Assembly (NCBI GenBank): GCA_019423795.1
Contig: JAHZAT010000097.1
Coordinates: 1-40,850, forward strand
Length of the DNA: 40,850 bases
Origin: Clostridiales bacterium
GTDB lineage: Bacteria; Bacillota; Clostridia; Lachnospirales; Lachnospiraceae
Reading direction: 5' to 3'
Of this stretch, positions 1-6,090 are shown in pieces. Position 1 is the first letter of the stretch, and each line of letters starts with the position of its first letter. The translations under genes and the position numbers were made by a program. The notes beneath the pieces were generated by a model. That model saw nothing but the letters and a program-made list of their open reading frames with translations, did no database searches and was not told the DNA's origin.

Positions 1-419
1 AACTTATTGATTGTTCGCCCCTTCGCTCCATTTCCATTACAGAAACTTCTTCACTACTATGGGTTCTGCTGACTTCTCACAGTTCGTTGTTACTAGGCAA
101 ATGAAACCTCTGTGAGACCTCCACGCTTAAGTTGCACGCTCTTTCTCCTCATAAATCCGCCGCATTTACTCTGCTTCTACAAATGTGGTAGTTATTAGAC
201 TTTGCTGTCTTTCGCCAGCTTATCTCTCGAAGCCTAGCCTCATATGCGATTTCTGTCCGTCGGACCAAGGATTTGCCTACAGCTTCCTTCAGATTCCACC
301 TCACGATGGACACCCTTGCTGTTCAGCTATACATTTCCCACTACCTGGGCATGTTCAGGACTTTCACCTGCGAGAGCGCGCCCATGGCGCGCAAACGAAA
401 CGTGCGCCGCTAGGCGCAC
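1..419 (-). mobile_element. Group IIC intron, 5' half (domains I-III), cut by the window edge
   Basis: Read on the minus strand, the sequence begins GTGCGCC at 419 and matches, block after block, what I recall of the Oceanobacillus-type group IIC ribozyme: GGTGAAAGTCC, GCAAGGGTGTCC, GTGGAATCTGAAGGAAGC, CATATGAGGCTAGG, CAGAGTAAATG, GGAGGTCT and GAAGTCAGCAGAA occur in the expected order. Class C introns typically insert just 3' of rho-independent terminators, and here the 5' splice junction lies directly after the 40-bp palindrome at 426-465. The reverse-transcriptase/maturase reading frame in domain IV and the catalytic domain V would lie left of position 1, so activity cannot be judged. Open frames on the plus strand here are chance readings through the ribozyme. 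Confidence 0.9.
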
Positions 420-420
420 A

Positions 421-465
421 TTTTTAAGAACCCCTGAAAGGTTGATCAACCTTTCAGGGGTTCTT
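421..465 (-). terminator. Terminator of gldA and target site of the intron
   Basis: Positions 426-465 form a perfect 40-bp palindrome, so either strand folds into a hairpin of up to about 18 bp. It lies 41 bp beyond the gldA stop codon. On the minus strand the stem ends in TTCTT followed by AAAAAT, and then the intron begins. The usual uninterrupted U-tract is therefore absent, either natively or because the intron interrupted it. Confidence 0.8.
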
Positions 466-505
466 TCATATTTTCTATGTCTATTAACTAGATACTGGCA
501 ATTTT

Positions 506-1594
506 CTATTCTGTATAATATCTTCCAAGTGCATCCGCACCCATAATTGCTGCATACAGATCTTCAGGTGTTACCTCAAATGGCATATTTCCCATTGTAT
601 CTTCTGGTGCGCATGCTAATTTCGCAACTTCCATAATCTGTTCTGGTTTCACTTCTTCGATTCCTAATCCTTTTAATGTCACAGGAAGTCCGACTTCACT
701 GCAGAAATCAATTACTTCCATGATCTCATCTTCTCCCGCATCTTCTAGTACCAGCTGAACCAATGTTCCAAATGCTACTTTCTCTCCATGATACATCTTA
801 TGTGTTTCTGGGATTGCTGTAAATCCATTATGGATCGCATGTGCTCCTGCTAATCCTCCACTTTCAAATCCGATTCCTGATAAGTAAGTATTTGCTTCAA
901 TTACATTTTCTACAGCTTTTGTACAGATTCCTTCTCTTGCTGCTGTCATTGCCTGTACTCCGTTCTCCATTAATGTATCAAAACATAACTGTGCAAGATT
1001 CATTGCTGCCAATGTACATCTTCCGCCAACACAATTACTTGCATCGGATCTTTTACATGCTCTTGCCTCAAAATAAGTTGCCAGGGCATCTCCCATACCT
1101 GAAATCAACAATCTTACTGGTGCTTTTGAAACGATATCTGTATCTACCATAACCATATCCGGGCTTGATGGCAAGAACAAATATTTCTCAAATACACCTT
1201 CATCTGTATAGATCACAGATAATGCACTGCATGGTGCGTCTGTGGATGCAATGGTTGGTACAATAATGACTGGTTTCTTTGTATAGTATGCAACAGCTTT
1301 TGATGTGTCATGAATCTTTCCTCCACCGATTCCGATGATCACATCGCTTCCTGTTTCTTCTACGATCTTTATGATACGGTTGATCTCTGTCATACAACAT
1401 TCTCCATTAAATACATCGTATGTCAGATTACTGTCTTTGTTCCCTTCGTTGATCGCTGGTTCTACTCGTTTTCTTCCGGATGCACTTGTTAAAATGAATA
1501 GATTCTTTCCGAACTTATCTGCATAGGAACATAGGTTTTTCATTTCCCCTTTTCCTTGGATGTAACGTGTTGGGCTTCCGATGATTGCTGCCAT
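506..1594 (-). CDS. gldA: Glycerol dehydrogenase-type, metal-dependent alcohol dehydrogenase
   Basis: This 362-residue protein has the full length of GldA, a cytoplasmic NAD-dependent Zn enzyme interconverting glycerol and dihydroxyacetone or related vicinal diols. The N-terminal nucleotide-binding half carries GIGGGK (residues 88-93). The C-terminal half shows the three expected metal ligands: D169 in GMGDALATY, H252 in the AHAIHNG segment and H269 in MYHGEKV. The start is supported by AAAGGAGC seven bases upstream of the ATG. It is followed by a strong hairpin and an intron. It is separated from the sugar-alcohol operon upstream by about 760 bp that contain a repeat element, so it is probably its own transcription unit. 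A role in handling three-carbon products of that operon is inference; the true substrate may be another diol or hydroxyketone. Confidence 0.93.
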   Translation of the reverse strand: MAAIIGSPTRYIQGKGEMKNLCSYADKFGKNLFILTSASGRKRVEPAINEGNKDSNLTYDVFNGECCMTEINRIIKIVEETGSDVIIGIGGGKIHDTSKAVAYYTKKPVIIVPTIASTDAPCSALSVIYTDEGVFEKYLFLPSSPDMVMVDTDIVSKAPVRLLISGMGDALATYFEARACKRSDASNCVGGRCTLAAMNLAQLCFDTLMENGVQAMTAAREGICTKAVENVIEANTYLSGIGFESGGLAGAHAIHNGFTAIPETHKMYHGEKVAFGTLVQLVLEDAGEDEIMEVIDFCSEVGLPVTLKGLGIEEVKPEQIMEVAKLACAPEDTMGNMPFEVTPEDLYAAIMGADALGRYYTE

Positions 1595-1638
1595 GATTTT
1601 GCTCCTTTCTTGGTTAATTTGATTTGGTGTTTGTTATT

Positions 1639-1669
1639 ATTATAACATTATTTTAGTGGAATTGCTCAA
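1639..1669 (-). promoter_or_regulatory. Possible gldA promoter
   Basis: On the minus strand a perfect TATAAT (1639-1644) is preceded by TTGAGC (1664-1669), but the spacer is 19 nt, longer than the ideal 17. It lies about 45 bp upstream of the gldA start codon. The -10 box is convincing, the -35 box less so. Confidence 0.4.
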
Positions 1670-1710
1670 AATTTTAATTGTAGTGTTGGCCAACTGAAGT
1701 CTTTCCGTAT

Positions 1711-1845
1711 ATGGAAAAAATAAATAAGCAACCGAAAGCACAGCGGTGAAATTTTGCTCATATACCTGAAGGTTATAGTGTAGGGAACTACAAGATTGGA
1801 AAATTTGAGTTGGTGTGTATGTTGGATGGTATTGGATATAATTAA
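1711..1845 (+). pseudogene. Possible short gene remnant with in-frame stop
   Basis: From an ATG at 1711 the frame reads 12 codons to a TGA (1747-1749), then 31 further codons in the same frame to TAA at 1843-1845. The second part has protein-like composition (for example IPEGYSVGNYKIG). There is no ribosome site and I recognise no family. It may be a decayed end of a gene or chance. The surrounding 1670-1960 stretch holds no other gene that I can support. Confidence 0.15.
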
Positions 1846-1962
1846 GATTTAAATATATGTCAAACTTCTCGTCAAATCGGTGATTGTAAGTTCCTTTGAT
1901 CTTCCGTTAACGGATACAAAAATTATCATCCAATACTGTTTAACATACACACTCCGTAGTGG

Positions 1963-2266
1963 TTTGAATAGTCTTCCGTTGTATGAGATAGAAAGAAGAT
2001 CAGAACAAATATTTATAATATATCGGTGGCAACGATCAGCATATTTTAAGTGCATTTTTTACAAATTCGCAGCGCTCTGTGGTTGATTGTCTGACTGTAG
2101 CTGCGGGCATTTTGGCTCGCAGCCAAGGAGTTATCAAAGGAACAGGCGCGGATAGGCGATTTGTAAAAAACGCTCTTAAAATATGCGTGTTGCCACCGAT
2201 ATATTATAAATATTTGTTCTGATCTTCTTTCTATTTCATACAACAGTCAACGACTACCTTTCAAAT
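1963..2266 (+). repeat. Structured long inverted-repeat element, copy E1
   Basis: Two arms, about 1963-2070 and 2155-2266, are near-perfect reverse complements for roughly 90 bp (1978-2070 against 2155-2244) and more loosely beyond that. They enclose an 85-bp centre. The whole would fold into one long hairpin as RNA or a cruciform as DNA. The arms create a duplicated pair of spurious small open frames, one on each strand; I do not regard these as genes. The inner portion is homologous to the element at 37841-38124, read on the opposite strand, whereas the outer arms are not. It lies between the TIM-type isomerase gene and gldA, with its core orientation opposite to both. Confidence 0.85.
2030..2192 (+). 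ncRNA. Conserved core of element E1 (candidate structured RNA or ssDNA)
   Basis: Blocks shared with E2 in the same order are CAACGATCAGC (2030-2040), ATTCGCAGC (about 2064-2072), ATTGTCTGA (2086-2094), a hairpin with 9-base arms (2100-2108 and 2115-2123) around ATTTTG, GAGTTATCAAAGGAA (2128-2142), a GCG-rich closing segment and GCGTGTTG (2185-2192). The hairpin arms are GCTGCGGGC and GCTCGCAGC, with one G-T pair. The E2 hairpin has entirely different arms that still pair, so the structure rather than the sequence is kept. Whether it acts as RNA or as folded DNA is unknown. No matching named RNA family comes to mind. Confidence 0.55.
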
Positions 2267-2277
2267 CAGAATTATAC

Positions 2278-2309
2278 AAAAAACAAGAAGGAATCCAAGA
2301 TCCCTTCTT
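2278..2309 (-). terminator. Terminator of the oxidoreductase-aldolase-yjbQ-TIM operon
   Basis: On the minus strand an 11-bp stem (AAGAAGGGATC against GATTCCTTCTT, one G-U pair) with a 3-nt loop is followed by G and six T. It lies about 50 bp past the TIM stop codon. The plus side also has a short T run, so it may stop transcription in both directions. Confidence 0.8.
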
Positions 2310-2358
2310 ATTTTTCATATGGATTAAGAAAACAAGTGAACAAACTATTTGTTAACTT

Positions 2359-3045
2359 TTATTTTTCATTTTTTGCCTTAACGATTGCTTCTGCCATTTC
2401 TCTGACTCTCTGTGCAGGGGATGGTGCGTTTAAGATTCCGGAGGTTGCACCTGTTCCGTCTGCTCCTAATTTTACTACATTGTAGCAGTCTTCAGCTGTG
2501 CTTACGCCGGATGCGATCATTACTAATACATTTGGATTGATCGCATTTAACGCTTTGACTGTTTCAATTGTGTAAGAATCATCTGCCACCTGGCCTGTTC
2601 CGATCAAGTCTGTTGGCTCTGCCAGTACGATGTCTGGGTCCATGCAGGCAACTGCTTTGGCTTCTACGGTTGAGTCTGCACATACAACTGTGATCATGTC
2701 AAGTTCTTTTGCTCGTTTGATCGTTGCGTACAGATCACTGACTGTTTTAGGATTCTCTGCATGATTTAAAAATAATGCTTCAGCTCCAGCTTCTTTTAAA
2801 GATTCTGGTAATACGTGTCCCATTCCTCTTCCTGGAACTAATGGGTCCATGGACTGTGCACATACGATGATATCAGTTGTATTTTCTTTGATCATACGGA
2901 TATCCGCATATGGACATGTGAAATATATCTGAAGTCCTGTATCTTTGGCAACCTGATCAGCTGCTTTTGCTAATTCAAGACTTTCTTTTCCGTATAAATA
3001 TGACTTAGGATTGACAATTAAAAATGGTGACTGGGCTTTTGCCAT
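2359..3045 (-). CDS. Triosephosphate isomerase-like (TIM family) sugar-phosphate isomerase
   Basis: This is a 228-residue TIM-barrel protein, closer in length to the short archaeal-type enzymes than to the 250-residue bacterial TpiA. The catalytic residues of the family are present: Asn/Lys in VNPKSY near residue 13, His in FLNHAE and Glu in LAEPTDLIGTG. A phosphate-gripping GATSG-type loop lies near the C-terminus. The start is placed at the ATG at 3045 because AAGGAGGA sits 7 bases before it; an upstream ATG at 3069 would place that ribosome site inside the gene. It is the last gene of a four-gene operon with 13 bp to yjbQ. TIM homologues such as EryH/LerI isomerise tetrulose phosphates in tetritol pathways, so a ketose-phosphate isomerase role is more likely than housekeeping TPI, but this is inference. 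Confidence 0.88.
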   Translation of the reverse strand: MAKAQSPFLIVNPKSYLYGKESLELAKAADQVAKDTGLQIYFTCPYADIRMIKENTTDIIVCAQSMDPLVPGRGMGHVLPESLKEAGAEALFLNHAENPKTVSDLYATIKRAKELDMITVVCADSTVEAKAVACMDPDIVLAEPTDLIGTGQVADDSYTIETVKALNAINPNVLVMIASGVSTAEDCYNVVKLGADGTGATSGILNAPSPAQRVREMAEAIVKAKNEK

Positions 3046-3058
3046 GATGCTTTCCTCC

Positions 3059-3580
3059 TTATTCTCCAAGAACTACAATCTTACATTTTCTTGTACGTGG
3101 ACGTGTACGGTCAAAATCTGCAAAATATACATATCCTGTTGTACCTACCCCAAGTTTTCCGTTATCTACTTCGAATGTTTCACTGGAACCTAATAATGTT
3201 GATTTTAAATGTGCATCTCCATTAAATAATGCTGTTCTGTCTCCTCCTGGAAGATAATCTTCAGCATTTGGCCAGCTTTCTACTGCTTTGTAGTGTTCTT
3301 CTCCTGGATATACATACTGATCTTTGGATACATGGTCTGGAATGATCTTTGCAAGAACATTATTTAAATCTTCCTGTAAAAATTCATCTCCATCTTCATT
3401 ATAGTCATGACAGAATTCTTCGAAGAATACGGAACATGTTGTATGAGGAGAAATCACGGCACAGATACCGTTCTTGATCCCGCTTTCTTCAATGACTCTT
3501 CTTACGTCCTTTGTAATATCAATATATGTTGGGGTTTTCCCATGAGATTTTACCTCAATTGTTTCTTTATATACTGCCAT
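3059..3580 (-). CDS. YjbQ/UPF0047 family protein (secondary thiamine-phosphate synthase family)
   Basis: This is a 173-residue single-domain protein of the UPF0047 family. Family features are clear: SPHTTCSVFFEE near residues 44-55, an Asp/Glu-rich helix following it, the segment NGDAHLKSTLLGSS near residues 121-134, and a conserved tail containing GTTGYVYFADFDR. Some members show weak thiamine phosphate synthase activity, but the physiological role is unknown. Its position inside a sugar-phosphate operon, 14 bp from the aldolase and 13 bp from the TIM gene, suggests that here it acts on a phosphorylated sugar intermediate or repairs one. That is inference from context. The ribosome site AGAGGA supports the start. 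Confidence 0.88.
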   Translation of the reverse strand: MAVYKETIEVKSHGKTPTYIDITKDVRRVIEESGIKNGICAVISPHTTCSVFFEEFCHDYNEDGDEFLQEDLNNVLAKIIPDHVSKDQYVYPGEEHYKAVESWPNAEDYLPGGDRTALFNGDAHLKSTLLGSSETFEVDNGKLGVGTTGYVYFADFDRTRPRTRKCKIVVLGE

Positions 3581-3594
3581 TTTTATCCTCTTTT

Positions 3595-4464
3595 CTATAA
3601 TTTCTGGAATACTTTGATCGCACGTTTTACATCTTCTTTGATCGCTTCTGTTGCTTTGATTGCCATAGAATCATAGAAATTTGTTTCATCATCTTTCCAG
3701 AATTCTTTGGAGGCTTTTCCTCCGGCAACATTCATATATGTATAGTAATTTACTTTACAGATTCCGTTCTCGATCGCAACAGCGTAATCTTCATCGGATA
3801 CTCCGGATCCACCATGCATAACTAGTGGTACATTAGCAGCCTCTCTGATTCTTGCTACTCGAGGAAGATCTAGTTTTGGTTCTGTTAAATATACTCCATG
3901 TGTTGTACCAAATGCAACAGCTAAACAGTCAACCCCTGTTAACTCTACAAATTTCTTTGCAACTTCTGGATCTGTATAAATATCATCAAGATCATCATAA
4001 TCATCCTTGCTGTCTGCGGAGCCACCCTCTCCATGAACAACTTCAGATGTAAAAATATGTCCAAGTTCTGCCTCTACACTTGCACCTACTGCATGTGCGA
4101 TTTTCACAATCTCTTTTGTTTCTTCGGCATTTTCTTCAAAGCTTTTTGCTGATGCATCGTACATAACTGATGTAAACCCTAAACGCAAGGCCTGTACACA
4201 TCGTTCAAAGGAGCTTCCATGATCTAAATGAAGTGCAACAGGAACTTTTGCACGTTCTGCGTAATATTTCATGATCGGTCCGATTTCTTCTAGATCAATG
4301 ATATCATCATGGCTCTGTGCATGCTGCAGAATTACTGGACAATTTAATTCTTCTGCTGCCTGAATGATACCGCGGATTGCTTCTAATGTTGTTCCATTAA
4401 ATGCACCTACCGCTTTGTGTTCTATTTTGGCCTGGTCGAGTAATTCTTTTAAAGTTACTAACAT
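3595..4464 (-). CDS. Class II (Zn-dependent) ketose-phosphate aldolase, FbaA/GatY/KbaY family
   Basis: A 289-residue TIM-barrel aldolase of normal length (about 285). Signature residues are present: D81 and Zn ligand H82 in HLDHG, E133 in the AELGH segment, H189 in FGTTHG and H217 in MHGGSG, with phosphate-binding GGSG and a VNYYTY strand after it. Such enzymes cleave ketose 1-phosphates or bisphosphates into DHAP and an aldehyde through a Zn enediolate. AGGAGGA precedes the ATG. It sits between the SAF oxidoreductase gene and yjbQ, so it probably cleaves the ketose phosphate made from the imported polyol phosphate. The substrate is not readable from sequence; the fructose, tagatose and unusual-sugar members all share these motifs. 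Confidence 0.9.
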   Translation of the reverse strand: MLVTLKELLDQAKIEHKAVGAFNGTTLEAIRGIIQAAEELNCPVILQHAQSHDDIIDLEEIGPIMKYYAERAKVPVALHLDHGSSFERCVQALRLGFTSVMYDASAKSFEENAEETKEIVKIAHAVGASVEAELGHIFTSEVVHGEGGSADSKDDYDDLDDIYTDPEVAKKFVELTGVDCLAVAFGTTHGVYLTEPKLDLPRVARIREAANVPLVMHGGSGVSDEDYAVAIENGICKVNYYTYMNVAGGKASKEFWKDDETNFYDSMAIKATEAIKEDVKRAIKVFQKL

Positions 4465-4501
4465 CCGTCTTCCTCCTAATTTACATTCACCATTTTAATT
4501 T

Positions 4502-4533
4502 CTTTCCTGCCACATATAAGTGTGGCAGGAAAG
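4502..4533 (-). other. Intercistronic hairpin without U-tract
   Basis: A perfect 13-bp inverted repeat (CTTTCCTGCCACA and its complement) with a 6-nt loop lies between the oxidoreductase and aldolase genes. No T run follows on the minus strand, so it is not a standard terminator. It could protect the upstream mRNA end, mark a processing site or reduce downstream expression. Confidence 0.6.
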
Positions 4534-4552
4534 TATGAGTATTTTCTATCTC

Positions 4553-5854
4553 TTATAATACGTTTCTTCCGTACATAGCATCCTGTTCTTTTCTTAACTT
4601 GTAGATCAGTGTGCTCTTATCTAATTCGATATCATCATATGTAAGCAGCTGTCCCTTCTTGACATCTCTCTTCATGACAGCTTTGTTTGTTACTAATCCA
4701 AATGGTACATATCCCTTAGCGTTAGATTCTTCTGCTGTTGCGATAGATCCATGTGTTGTGTATCCTCCGATACCATCAATTGTCTGTCCTGCTTTCAGAT
4801 CAATCTTCGCTCTTGTGATACATTCTGATACTAATCCATCGATTGGTACGCATGTAACTTCTCCGTCGATAACGGCTTTTGCTACTGTTAATGGTGTCTC
4901 TAAGTTGCACAGATGGAATGGTCTGTATAATGTCCATAATGGTCCAGGTCCCATGCTGTGGTATCCCATCTGGTATGCGATCTCTTCGTTTGGTGTGGAT
5001 ACTGTTACGAAGACTCCTGGTGCGATTCCGTTTACATATTCTACAACTCCATGTTTATTTAAGATTCCACCGTCTTCTTTTAATTTGAAGATATCATTTA
5101 ATTCTTTGACACCTTCTGTTCCCGGTGCTGTCTTTGGTCCGTGTCCTCCGATCACATCTGGAATCAGTCCTGTGTAGTTAGACATCGCTGTCATCTCTAC
5201 CATTGTCTTTGTTCCGTCTTTGAATGCACATAACATCTTTGGACTCATGACACGGCGTGTTGCTTCTTCTAAGACTGTGTCTGGGTTGCATTCGTAGTCG
5301 ATCTTGTTATTCTTTCCTTTCCCCATAACTTCCACGTTCATTCCCATGGCTTTGGCAAAGCTGTATAATTCCATGACTGCTCCAGGTTCATCTCCTGCGG
5401 ATCCTGTGTAGATGACTCCTTCTTTCTGAGCTAATTTCTTTAAGTATGGCCCGATAACTACGTCTGTTTCTACATTTAACATAACGACGTGTTTTTTATT
5501 CTTCATTGCGTCTGTTGCTACTTTTGCTCCGACATCTGGAACTCCTGTTGCATCGATCGCACACTCTACTAAGTTTGCCTGTGATACGAAGTTTGCATCT
5601 TCACATGCTACATATTTTCCTGCTTCCATTGCTGCATTAGCATCTGCAAGTGTTTTTGCGATCACGATATCTTCATCGGATACTCCGGCATATTTGAATG
5701 CATGGACTGCATTTTCTACTTTAATATCAGATACGATGGCTGGTGTGATACCATTCATCAGTACCATCTGTGTTACCATTCCTCGTCCCATCTGTCCGGC
5801 ACCTACGATACCAGTTTTGATGATTTTTCCTTCTTCCTGTCTTTTGATTAATTT
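4553..5854. repeat. 1.3-kb direct repeat, copy 1 (partner 9966-11267)
   Basis: Read by eye, this segment shows no difference from 9966-11267. Both proteins and their antisense frames are the same throughout. The match starts exactly at the stop codon and ends in the sixth or seventh codon, where two silent changes appear (positions 5855 and 5858). Flanking DNA is unrelated on the stop side. Confidence 0.9.
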
Positions 5855-5872
5855 CTGGTCCATGTTTAACAT
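4553..5872 (-). CDS. SAF-domain NAD(P)-dependent oxidoreductase, copy 1
   Basis: This 439-residue cytoplasmic protein begins with a homoserine-dehydrogenase-like Rossmann fold (GIVGAGQMGRG, residues 21-31). It continues with a catalytic middle domain (NVETDVVIG and GSAGDEPGA) and ends with a SAF-type beta-clip domain (about residues 360-425, around KRDVKKGQLLTYDDIELD). Proteins of this architecture occur in polyol and aldonate gene clusters; oxidation of a sugar-alcohol phosphate to a ketose phosphate is the likely role but is not proven. It heads the operon with the aldolase, YjbQ and TIM, and is transcribed divergently from the SorC regulator at 6091. The ribosome site GGAG precedes the ATG. 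The gene is identical in DNA to the copy at 9966-11285 from codon 7 or so to the stop. Confidence 0.85.
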   Translation of the reverse strand: MLNMDQKLIKRQEEGKIIKTGIVGAGQMGRGMVTQMVLMNGITPAIVSDIKVENAVHAFKYAGVSDEDIVIAKTLADANAAMEAGKYVACEDANFVSQANLVECAIDATGVPDVGAKVATDAMKNKKHVVMLNVETDVVIGPYLKKLAQKEGVIYTGSAGDEPGAVMELYSFAKAMGMNVEVMGKGKNNKIDYECNPDTVLEEATRRVMSPKMLCAFKDGTKTMVEMTAMSNYTGLIPDVIGGHGPKTAPGTEGVKELNDIFKLKEDGGILNKHGVVEYVNGIAPGVFVTVSTPNEEIAYQMGYHSMGPGPLWTLYRPFHLCNLETPLTVAKAVIDGEVTCVPIDGLVSECITRAKIDLKAGQTIDGIGGYTTHGSIATAEESNAKGYVPFGLVTNKAVMKRDVKKGQLLTYDDIELDKSTLIYKLRKEQDAMYGRNVL

Positions 5873-5908
5873 AATCTCATTCTCCTATCTGATTGAAAAT
5901 CGTTTGAA

Positions 5909-5974
5909 GTTACATATGTGCTTATCAATTACTTTTGATACTTGTATTATATACAGTTTACATATGTTCGTCAA
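5909..5974 (-). promoter_or_regulatory. Promoter of the catabolic operon with two SorC-type operator copies
   Basis: On the minus strand TTGACG (5969-5974) and TATAAT (5946-5951) are separated by exactly 17 nt. One copy of the motif TTTACATATGTTC (5957-5969) fills the spacer and overlaps the -35 box; another, GTTACATATGTGC (5909-5921), lies downstream in the early transcribed region. A regulator bound to both could block or remodel the promoter. The SorC-type protein encoded next door is the obvious candidate. Confidence 0.75.
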
Positions 5975-6002
5975 TAGTTTTTCTTATTTTTCTTTATTTT
6001 GC

Positions 6003-6058
6003 TTGAATAAACAGCTCTTTTACTATATAATCTCATTAAAATATAGTTACATATGTGC
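6003..6058 (+). promoter_or_regulatory. Promoter and operator of the first SorC-type regulator gene
   Basis: TTGAAT (6003-6008) and TATAAT (6026-6031) are 17 nt apart. The motif GTTACATATGTGC (6046-6058) follows about where transcription should begin or shortly after, a layout expected of negative autoregulation. The gene at 13571 has the same arrangement. Confidence 0.75.
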
Positions 6059-6090
6059 CTATTGCTATTTTCATCGAAAGGAGTCACATT

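Noticed and set aside
185..546. Two overlapping plus-strand frames of 80 and 100 codons
   Set aside because: They run through group II intron ribozyme sequence and the terminator palindrome, with no ribosome site and no protein-like composition.
1849..2243. Small frames of 65-68 codons sharing the segment YEIERRSEQIFIIYRWQ on both strands
   Set aside because: The repeat of the same peptide on opposite strands is produced by the inverted arms of element E1; no ribosome site precedes them.
1963..2266. E1 as a retron msr-msd or an intron-related RNA
   Set aside because: No reverse transcriptase gene adjoins either element; the only RT is presumably that of the group II intron 1.5 kb away, whose own RNA is unrelated. 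E2 has no RT near it.
1963..2266. E1 as part of a CRISPR array
   Set aside because: There are no regularly spaced direct repeats and no cas genes; the repeats are inverted.
1963..2266. E1 and E2 as an ordinary MITE with conserved terminal repeats
   Set aside because: The termini of the two copies are unrelated to each other and no target-site duplication could be seen; only the interior is conserved, the reverse of MITE behaviour.
4611..5177. 188-codon open frame antisense to the SAF oxidoreductase (repeated at 10024-10590)
   Set aside because: It lies wholly within a well-supported gene on the other strand, has no ribosome site, and appears twice only because the DNA is duplicated.
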